NCBI GenBank assembly: GCA_905206455.1
Contig: CAJLHL010000035.1
Location: 1 to 19,745, forward strand
Origin: an uncultured Eubacteriales bacterium
GTDB taxonomy: Bacteria > Bacillota > Clostridia > Peptostreptococcales > Anaerovoracaceae
Direction: 5' to 3'
Length of the DNA stretch: 19,745 nt
In this document: positions 14,290 through 19,745 of the stretch, piece after piece
How the letters are laid out: the number at the start of each line of letters is the position of its first letter
Position numbering within the stretch: position 1 is the first letter of the stretch
Program-made: the position numbers and the translations under genes
Notes under the pieces: model-generated
The model's input: the letters and a program-made list of their open reading frames with translations, nothing else
What the model was told of the DNA's origin: nothing
The model's database searches: none

Positions 14290-14485
14290 CCACTATTTGT
14301 GCTCTCAGCATAAATATCTTTCCTTATAAAACCATTTTCAGCAGGAAATATACGGATTTATCCTCTTTGCTGCGTTTTGTTGTGAAATATCCATATATTT
14401 TAGAAAATTCTTTTGAATTCATTGCTCTCAGCGAAATATCCGCCGGAAATCGCTTTGCCGATCGGCAGGATTTCGCATAATCTCC

Positions 14486-14514
14486 TTGCCTGAAAAAAAA
14501 TTCTGTCATATAAT
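14486..14514 (+). promoter_or_regulatory. Promoter for the ynzC-like gene
   Basis: TTGCCT (14486-14491), 17 bp and a perfect TATAAT (14509-14514). Transcription would start near 14521, about 200 nt before the gene. The divergent space between this and the PucR-gene promoter (14290-14485) is AT-rich, has no gene I can support, and contains a 10-bp direct repeat TGCTCTCAGC (14300-14309, 14423-14432). Confidence 0.65.
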
Positions 14515-14628
14515 AATCCGTAATTATATCGAGCACAGCTCTTGTAAATTCGCTTGCTTAGAATGTATGAACGGCTGCAGCATGCGCCGCCAGCTCGTCT
14601 CTTTCATTTTCAGCGGAAAGAGCACGGC

Positions 14629-14664
14629 TCCCCGCCGAAAGCCGGGGGACGGGATCCGCCGTCC
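14629..14664 (+). other. GC-rich alternative hairpins in the ynzC leader
   Basis: GGACGG-GATCCG-CCGTCC (14647-14664) forms a clean hairpin. TCCCC (14629-14633) can instead pair with GGGGA (14645-14649), so the two share 14647-14649 and exclude each other. No T run follows. The rest of the leader (14521-14726) holds a 39-codon frame from ATG 14564 without a ribosome binding site. Confidence 0.35.
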
Positions 14665-14726
14665 GGAGAAGCGGAGACATGAACGCTAAAGTTATACTGA
14701 ACAGCGAAGAAAAGGAGAGGGAAGAT

Positions 14727-14954
14727 ATGGTAGTATCCGATACAACTCTGGCGAGGATCAACGAACTCGCGAAAAAAGCCAAGACTGTTGGTCTGACAGA
14801 AGAGGAAATCGCGGAAAGAGACCTGCTGAGACAGGAATATCTCAGGAATTTCCGTCAGAAATTCCGCAGTCAGCTGGAGCAGATCCAGATCCTCGAGCCG
14901 GACGGCAGCGTCACACCGGTTCGGAGCCGGACGGCAAACGACAAAAAGAATTAA
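14727..14954 (+). CDS. ynzC: DUF896 / YnzC-family small protein
   Basis: 75 aa, a short cytoplasmic protein with two helices followed by a flexible tail, function unknown. The family pattern is clear: LARINELAKKAKTVGLTEEE, then AERDLLRQEYLRNFRQKFRSQLEQIQILEPDG. ATG 14727 is preceded by AAGGAGAGG (14712-14720). An in-frame ATG at 14679 would add 16 residues outside the family and would bury this site. In Bacillus, ynzC sits in the LexA-controlled yneA operon. Here I see neither yneA nor a GAAC-N4-GTTC SOS box, and the gene stands alone between its own promoter and a terminator. Confidence 0.93.
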   Translation: MVVSDTTLARINELAKKAKTVGLTEEEIAERDLLRQEYLRNFRQKFRSQLEQIQILEPDGSVTPVRSRTANDKKN

Positions 14955-14972
14955 AAAAGGCTCGTTTCCTGT

Positions 14973-15008
14973 GCGCAGAATCTACAAATTCTGCGCTTTC
15001 TTTTTTTT
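14973..15008 (+). terminator. Terminator of ynzC
   Basis: A perfect 9-bp stem GCGCAGAAT / ATTCTGCGC (14973-14981, 14988-14996) with loop CTACAA, followed by TTTCTTTTTTTT. Confidence 0.95.
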
Positions 15009-15039
15009 ATCATAAAATCGGTAAGAAAAGGAGGCAATT

Positions 15040-15501
15040 ATGATGAAAAAAAGAATCGCCCGATCCGCGAAAGCACTCATATTTATCGTGGCGGCCGCAC
15101 TGCTTTTCTCAGGTTTTACCACAGCCGGAGGCACCCGGCTGGAAAAAGAAGCGGCGGATCTGATGTTGCGAAGGACGGAGGCTATGCAGCGAGCTATGTT
15201 TCACGGAGGAAGCGACGCTGACATCTACTCCCATCTGGCGGCGGTAGAGGCCCATCCCCTTCTCAAAGAGGATATGGAATCCATCAGCGATTTCAGGGAA
15301 AGCGATGCGGATAAAGTGATCAATATGAAAGTGATTCGCTGCGAAATGAAAGAAAAAACGGCTAATACGCGCTTTTTTGATATTTCGGTCAAGTGGTACC
15401 TCCTGGGGTACGACGGTTATTATTCGGAAGAGCAGACCTACCGGATTCGTACGGTCACCCAGGGGAGAAAAATGTATCTGTCCGATATGCAGCCGGTATG
15501 A
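15040..15501 (+). CDS. Secreted or membrane-anchored protein of unknown function
   Basis: 153 aa. A basic start (MMKKRIARSAK) and hydrophobic core (ALIFIVAAALLFSGF) form a signal peptide or anchor, with possible cleavage near residue 29; there is no lipobox cysteine. The mature part (about 120 aa) has an amphipathic N-terminal helix region (LEKEAADLMLRRTEAMQRAM), a His-containing loop, and a C-terminal half that looks like alternating strands (VINMKVIRCEMKE, FFDISVKWYLLGYDGYY, TYRIRTVTQGRKMYL). Size and helix-then-sheet order would suit an NTF2-like fold, but no motif proves it. Two ATGs (15040, 15043) share AAGGAGG (15028-15034); the second has the better spacing. No clear promoter was found after the ynzC terminator, apart from a weak CATAAAAT at 15011. 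Confidence 0.75.
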   Translation: MMKKRIARSAKALIFIVAAALLFSGFTTAGGTRLEKEAADLMLRRTEAMQRAMFHGGSDADIYSHLAAVEAHPLLKEDMESISDFRESDADKVINMKVIRCEMKEKTANTRFFDISVKWYLLGYDGYYSEEQTYRIRTVTQGRKMYLSDMQPV

Positions 15502-15503
15502 CG

Positions 15504-15526
15504 ATACCTATCTACTAAATAGGTAT
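15504..15526. promoter_or_regulatory. Long perfect inverted repeat, candidate Rrf2-type operator
   Basis: ATACCTAT (15504-15511), 7 nt, then ATAGGTAT (15519-15526): a 23-bp perfect palindrome with ATA...TAT ends and an ACTAA in the centre, similar in size and ends to IscR/CymR-type sites. It lies just after the stop of the secreted-protein gene and about 260 bp before nifS. No T run follows, so it is not a terminator. Confidence 0.5.
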
Positions 15527-15647
15527 AAAAAATTGTGAAACAGGCCGAAAATAAATTAGAAATAATAAAATATAATTTGTTATTTTAAAAAATGATGCAA
15601 AAATATACCAAAGTATATAAAAATCCTCGGTTTTGCAAAAAAAACGG

Positions 15648-15680
15648 TTTATCTTCTTTGCAAAAAAGGTATAATATACC
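15648..15680 (+). promoter_or_regulatory. nifS promoter with a palindrome over the -10
   Basis: TATAAT (15670-15675) has a weak -35 (TTTATC, 15648-15653, 16 bp). The -10 is embedded in the perfect palindrome GGTATA-A-TATACC (15668-15680). TTTGCAAAAAA occurs twice nearby (15632-15642, 15657-15667). The whole gap 15502-15785 is AT-rich and contains no gene. Confidence 0.5.
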
Positions 15681-15785
15681 CAGCAAAACTTCGGGGTTGC
15701 GATAAAATATACAATTACAAATTATCGAATAGTAAAATATAAAGTTACTATCAGATCAATATTTGAGGAAGGATTATAAAAAAAG

Positions 15786-16967
15786 ATGGAAGAAAAGAGA
15801 CGGGTCTATCTCGATTATTCCGCTACCACGCCTGTAAAGCAGGAGGTAGTGGATGAGATGATTCCATATTTTACAGAGAAATTCGGCAATGCTTCGGCAA
15901 TTTATTCCGCAGGCGCGGAGGCGAAGGACGCTCTGGAAAATGCCAGAGCCCGGGTAGCTGCGCTGATCAACGCAGAACCGAGAGAGATCGTATTTACCTC
16001 CGGCGGTACGGAATCCGACAACTGGGCGCTGATCGCCATGGCGAAGAAGCTGAAAAATAAAGGTTGTCATATTATCACATCCAATATCGAGCATCATGCG
16101 GTTCTTCATACCTGCGAATACCTGGCACGAAAAGAAGGGTTTGAAATCACCTATGTCGGAGTGAATCCAGAGGGAATTGTGGACCCTGCGGAAGTCGAAG
16201 CAGCGATCCGTCCCGATACGATTCTCATCAGCATCATGCATGTAAACAACGAAGTGGGAAGCGTGCAGCCGGTGAAAGAGATCGGCGCCATCGCCAGAGC
16301 CCGCGGTATCTTCTTTCACACGGACGCGGTTCAGGCGGCCGGAAATGTTCCGATCGACGTGAAAGAGATGAATATCGATATGCTGTCTCTCTCTTCGCAT
16401 AAGATCTACGGACCAAAGGGTGCAGGCGCGCTCTATATCCGTACCGGCGTTATTCTGCCTACATATATACACGGCGGAGCGCAGGAGAACAAGAAGAGAG
16501 CGGGTACGGAAAACATCCCCGCTATCGTCGGTTTCGGCAAAGCCGCTGAAATCGCAAAAAGAGATTTCGATCAGCAGGTCGCTCATGTCAGCCGTCTGAG
16601 AGACCATTTTGTAAAAAGAGTGACAGAGGAAATTCCTCATACCTATTACAACGGAAGCAGAGACCGCCGTCATCCCGGCAATGCCAACATCACCTTCGAA
16701 TATATCGAAGGCGAAGCGATTCTTCTCTATCTGGACTTCGCCGGCATCAGCGCTTCTTCCGGTTCCGCGTGCTCTTCAAACTCCCTTCAGCCGTCTCATG
16801 TGCTCACGGCGCTGGGGATTCCGGTGGAGCTGATCCATGGATCGATCCGCTTCACTTTCGGGGACTTCACTACGATGGAAGACACAGACTATGCAGTAGA
16901 TCAGATAAAAAAGATTACAGAAAGACTCAGAGAAATCTCATCCATCTCTGAGAAGAAAGGTTGGTAG
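15786..16967 (+). CDS. nifS: Cysteine desulfurase, NifS/IscS family
   Basis: A 393-aa PLP enzyme that takes sulfur from cysteine as a persulfide and gives it to the scaffold NifU. The PLP lysine is Lys206 (SLSSHKIYGPKG) and the catalytic Cys329 lies on the flexible loop SSGSACSSNSLQPSHV; these positions nearly equal Lys206 and Cys328 of E. coli IscS. Also present are YLDYSATTP (8-16), EHHAVLH (102-108) and HTDAVQAAG (178-186). The long active-site loop marks group I (NifS/IscS), not SufS. ATG 15786 has GAGGAAGG (15765-15772) at a somewhat long distance of 13 bp. The gene ends 5 bp before nifU. The pair corresponds to the two-gene minimal (MIS-like) Fe-S system of anaerobes. Confidence 0.96.
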   Translation: MEEKRRVYLDYSATTPVKQEVVDEMIPYFTEKFGNASAIYSAGAEAKDALENARARVAALINAEPREIVFTSGGTESDNWALIAMAKKLKNKGCHIITSNIEHHAVLHTCEYLARKEGFEITYVGVNPEGIVDPAEVEAAIRPDTILISIMHVNNEVGSVQPVKEIGAIARARGIFFHTDAVQAAGNVPIDVKEMNIDMLSLSSHKIYGPKGAGALYIRTGVILPTYIHGGAQENKKRAGTENIPAIVGFGKAAEIAKRDFDQQVAHVSRLRDHFVKRVTEEIPHTYYNGSRDRRHPGNANITFEYIEGEAILLYLDFAGISASSGSACSSNSLQPSHVLTALGIPVELIHGSIRFTFGDFTTMEDTDYAVDQIKKITERLREISSISEKKGW

Positions 16968-16972
16968 ATAAA

Positions 16973-17434
16973 ATGGCAATGTACAATGATACGGTAATCG
17001 ATCATTTCATGAATCCTCACAATGTAGGCGAAATCGAAGACGCCTCCGGCGTAGGTACCTTTGGAAGCCCGGTCTGCGGGGATATGATGCAGATGTCCAT
17101 CAAGGTGGACGATAAAGGCGTGATCACCGATGCGAAGTTCAAGACTTACGGATGCGGCTCCGCTATCGCCTCTTCCAGCATCGCTACCGATATGATCATC
17201 GGAAAGACCTGTGAAGAAGCGCTGAAGGTGACCAACGCCGATGTCCTGAAAGCCCTGGGAGGTCTTCCTTCCGTCAAGATTCACTGTTCGATTCTGTCCG
17301 AACAGTCCATCAAAGCGGCGATCTACGATTATGCGCAGAAAAACGGACTGGAGTTTGAAGGCCTCAAGGATTTCGATCCCGATGCGGAAGATCACGATCA
17401 TGATTCCTGTGAAATCGACGGAGATGATCTTTAA
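16973..17434 (+). CDS. nifU: NifU/IscU-type Fe-S scaffold with acidic His-containing tail
   Basis: 153 aa. It builds clusters from NifS-derived sulfur in the cytoplasm. It has the N-terminal U-type domain only: the start YNDTVIDHFMNPHNVGEI and three ligand cysteines in GSPVCGDMM, YGCGSAIASSS and KIHCSIL. The conserved Asp follows the first Cys by two residues. Full-length nitrogenase NifU has ferredoxin and C-terminal domains, which are absent here. The last 20 or so residues form an acidic tail with two His and an extra Cys (EDHDHDSCEIDGDDL). ATG 16973 is chosen. A TTG at 16961 lies inside the nifS end, and an ATG at 16979 would also be possible. AAAGG (16956-16960) is a modest ribosome binding site, and coupling to nifS is likely. 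Confidence 0.93.
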   Translation: MAMYNDTVIDHFMNPHNVGEIEDASGVGTFGSPVCGDMMQMSIKVDDKGVITDAKFKTYGCGSAIASSSIATDMIIGKTCEEALKVTNADVLKALGGLPSVKIHCSILSEQSIKAAIYDYAQKNGLEFEGLKDFDPDAEDHDHDSCEIDGDDL

Positions 17435-17525
17435 TTTTTCTTTTAAAAACGCGAAAGCGGAAGCCGCCGTTTCTGATCTGAAACGACAGGACTGTACGCG
17501 ATCCGATATCCAACGAAAAACCACC

Positions 17526-17555
17526 AAGGGGCTGTCTTTTCAGACAACCCCTTTT
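17526..17555 (+). terminator. Terminator after nifU
   Basis: AAGGGG-C-TGTC and GACA-A-CCCCTTTT (17526-17555) form a stem with one C-A mismatch and a TTTTCA loop. It ends only 20 bp before mutS, so it may act as a partial terminator. I see no separate mutS promoter in 17435-17575. Confidence 0.7.
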
Positions 17556-17575
17556 CACAGTATGGAGAAAAATAA

Positions 17576-19745
17576 ATGGCAAATAAGCTGACACCGATGA
17601 TGCAACAGTATCTCGACATCAAGCAGCAGTACCGGGACTGTATCCTGTTTTTCCGTCTGGGAGACTTTTATGAGATGTTTTTCGACGACGCCGTCACCGC
17701 ATCAAAGGCGATGGAGGTTACCCTGACCGGAAAAAACTGCGGTATGGAAGAAAAAGCTCCTATGTGCGGCGTTCCGTACCACGCTGCGGACACATATATC
17801 GCAAAACTCATCGAAAAGGGCTATAAAGTCGCCGTGTGCGAGCAGACGGAAGATCCCGCCGCGGCAAAAGGAATCGTAAAGCGCGAAGTTATCCGGATCG
17901 TCACGCCGGGAACCGTAGTGAATCAGGGAATGCTGGATGAAAAGGAGAATAATTATCTGGCCAGTGTCTATGCTTCGAAGGATGGAGCGGCTCTGACTTA
18001 CTGCGACATATCCACCGGCGAGCTGATGTCCGGAGAATTCACGTCCGGAGATATCTGGGGAGATCTGCTCAACGAACTGATCCGCATCGATGTGAGAGAA
18101 CTCATCACCGACGAATACCTTCGGGACACTGAATTTTACAGAAACGTATCGGATCTGACCGATGCTTATCTGTCCATCCTGCCGGACGCTTACTTCGACG
18201 GACAGCAGTCGGAGGCTTCGATAAAGCGCCAGTTCGGCGTAAGCTCGCTGACGGGAATCGGGCTCGGGGAAAGCCCTCTGATCGTTAAATCGCTGGGCGG
18301 TCTGCTTTCCTATCTGCAGGAGACGCAAAAAAACAGCGTAGCGCAGCTGACTCAGATAAATCTTCTGGACAGTGAAGGTCACATGTCGCTGGACAAATCT
18401 GCGATCAAAAATCTGGAACTTACGGAGACACTGTTTGAAAAAAAGGTCAAAGGATCGCTTCTGGGCGTACTGGATAAGACCCAGACCGCGATGGGATCCA
18501 GAAAGTTAAAAAGATGGATCAGAGAGCCTCTGAACCGTTCTCAGGACGTGAACCTCAGACTGAATGCGGTGGAATTTCTGATCGGCGATATCATTTTGCG
18601 CAATAATCTGAGAGAAGCGCTGAAATCCGTATATGATCTGGAACGCCTTTCCGGCAGAATTGCCGGAGGAAACGCCAACGGCAGAGATATGCTGGCGCTG
18701 AAAAATTCCGTAGCCGTTCTGCCGGAACTGAAATCCGATCTTCTTTCCTGCGGCAGCGAGATGCTTCAGATGATCGCGGAAAAAATCGATACGCTGGAAG
18801 AAATCTATGAAAAAATAGACGCCGCTATCACAGAAGATCCTCCGGTCACGATCAAAGAAGGAGGTCTGATCCGCAGAGGATACTCAGAGAAATTGGATGA
18901 AATTAAAGAAGCTTCCAGCGGAAGCCTTTCCTGGATTATGAATCTGGAATCCGCCGAGCGGCAGCGTACAGGCATCAAAAAACTGAAAGTAGGCTTCAAC
19001 AAAGTTTTCGGTTACTATATCGAAGTTTCCAAAGCACAGGCGGAAAATGTACCGGAAGACTATATCCGCAAGCAGACCCTCGTCAACTGCGAGCGTTATG
19101 TGACGCCGAAACTGAAGGAGATGGAATCTGTCGTCCTCAACGCAGAAAGCCGCATCAACTCTCTCGAATACGAGTTATTCACAGAACTGAGAGAATATCT
19201 GAAGACTTTTACAAAGACCGTCCAGGAGACGGCAGATGGCGTCTCCGATCTGGACGTGCTGATTTCCTTCGCTGAAGTCAGCAGTAAAAACGGTTATATC
19301 AAGCCTGCGGTAGACGACGGCGACGTGATTCGCATCATCGGCGGCCGGCATCCCGTCATCGAGCAGACGATCACCAACGGTATTTTTGTCTCAAATAATA
19401 CATATGTAGACCGGGACCGCCAGAGTCTGCTCCTGATTACCGGCCCTAATATGGCCGGAAAATCCACCTATATGCGCCAGACAGCTCTGATTGTACTCAT
19501 GGCGCAGATGGGCTGTTTCGTACCGGCGGAAAGCGCTAAAATCGGAATCGTAGACCGGATATATACCAGAATCGGCGCTTCCGATAACCTGACCCAAGGG
19601 CAGAGTACCTTCTTTGTGGAGATGAGCGAGTTAGCTTATATTCTCAATACCGCTACCGAGCGAAGTCTCGTCATCCTGGATGAAATCGGCCGCGGGACCA
19701 GCACCTACGACGGTCTTTCCATCGCCTGGGCGGTGGTCGATCATC
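17576..19745 (+). CDS. mutS: DNA mismatch repair protein MutS (3' end outside window)
   Basis: The frame is open for 723 codons from ATG 17576 to the window edge, about 80-85 percent of a MutS. It recognises mismatches and recruits MutL. The mismatch-reading motif is Phe31-Tyr32-Glu33 (LGDFYEMFFDDA), in the usual place near the N-terminus. Connector, lever and clamp regions follow (for example FNKVFGYYIEVSKA). In the ATPase domain Walker A GPNMAGKST is at 623-631, TQGQSTFFVEM is intact, and Walker B LVILDEIGRGTSTYDG has Asp702-Glu703. This numbering is close to E. coli MutS. GGAG (17564-17567) is well placed. The C-terminal dimer region and the expected mutL lie beyond the window. Its position after nifU, not beside miaB, may reflect local rearrangement. 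Confidence 0.98.
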   Translation, partial: MANKLTPMMQQYLDIKQQYRDCILFFRLGDFYEMFFDDAVTASKAMEVTLTGKNCGMEEKAPMCGVPYHAADTYIAKLIEKGYKVAVCEQTEDPAAAKGIVKREVIRIVTPGTVVNQGMLDEKENNYLASVYASKDGAALTYCDISTGELMSGEFTSGDIWGDLLNELIRIDVRELITDEYLRDTEFYRNVSDLTDAYLSILPDAYFDGQQSEASIKRQFGVSSLTGIGLGESPLIVKSLGGLLSYLQETQKNSVAQLTQINLLDSEGHMSLDKSAIKNLELTETLFEKKVKGSLLGVLDKTQTAMGSRKLKRWIREPLNRSQDVNLRLNAVEFLIGDIILRNNLREALKSVYDLERLSGRIAGGNANGRDMLALKNSVAVLPELKSDLLSCGSEMLQMIAEKIDTLEEIYEKIDAAITEDPPVTIKEGGLIRRGYSEKLDEIKEASSGSLSWIMNLESAERQRTGIKKLKVGFNKVFGYYIEVSKAQAENVPEDYIRKQTLVNCERYVTPKLKEMESVVLNAESRINSLEYELFTELREYLKTFTKTVQETADGVSDLDVLISFAEVSSKNGYIKPAVDDGDVIRIIGGRHPVIEQTITNGIFVSNNTYVDRDRQSLLLITGPNMAGKSTYMRQTALIVLMAQMGCFVPAESAKIGIVDRIYTRIGASDNLTQGQSTFFVEMSELAYILNTATERSLVILDEIGRGTSTYDGLSIAWAVVDH

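Noticed and set aside
15504..15526. Palindrome after the secreted-protein gene as a terminator
   Set aside because: The stem is AT-rich and is followed by A residues, not a T run, on the plus strand.
15774..16673. Long minus-strand frame opposite nifS
   Set aside because: It is antisense to a fully conserved cysteine desulfurase and has no recognisable domain.

Overview
The window looks like core chromosome of an anaerobic, endospore-forming Clostridia-type Firmicute. It carries spo0A, spoIVB with a BofC-like partner, comEA, a DUF896/YnzC protein, and two small Fe-S assembly pairs. Strong AGGAGG-type ribosome binding sites, TTGACA/TATAAT-like promoters and many hairpin-plus-T-run terminators support this. 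The lineage below Clostridia is not certain; the presence of an F420-ligase-domain protein and a minimal SUF system fits several anaerobic families. I see no transposase, integrase, tRNA, rRNA or CRISPR array.

Layout. 1-157: tail of a probable MOSC-domain gene. 299-2941: comEA, then a membrane-anchored protein with a BofC-like C-terminal domain tightly coupled to spoIVB. 2963-4239: a CofE-like (F420 ligase domain) gene with its own promoter. 4487-5178: YbaK/EbsC-type aminoacyl-tRNA deacylase, convergent across a shared terminator with a minus-strand DUF3267 membrane metalloprotease (5186-5929). 5930-6399: intergenic stretch with a possible small locus and the promoter for the sufC-sufB-like pair (6400-8063). 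8177-8833: upp, convergent across a 17-bp-stem terminator with a minus-strand ferritin-like protein of 443 aa (8995-10326) and a lone hisB (10541-11128). 11185-12218: spo0A with 0A boxes in the region it shares with hisB. 12334-12909: hypoxanthine/deoxyinosine DNA glycosylase, overlapping tail-to-tail with a minus-strand PucR/CdaR-type regulator (12896-14089). The regulator has a structured leader. 14486-15501: YnzC-like protein and a secreted protein of unknown function. 15504-17434: nifS-nifU behind an AT-rich region with palindromic operator candidates. 17576-end: mutS, cut by the window edge.

How the genes relate. Three themes stand out. First, sporulation control: the phosphorelay regulator Spo0A and the SpoIVB protease with a likely BofC-type modulator, although the usual spoIVB-spo0A neighbourhood is split by about 8.5 kb. 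Second, Fe-S cluster assembly: a minimal SufBC-like scaffold and a separate NifS-NifU pair, 9 kb apart, whose upstream regions share the 11-mer ACGATACCTAT and carry inverted repeats. This suggests common control by an Rrf2-type regulator, which is not in the window. Third, genome maintenance: MutS and the family 6 glycosylase. The less understood parts are the ferritin-like protein with three E...(D/E)xxH helical hairpins and a Cys-rich tail, the leader RNA in front of the PucR-type gene, and the small locus at 6110-6332.
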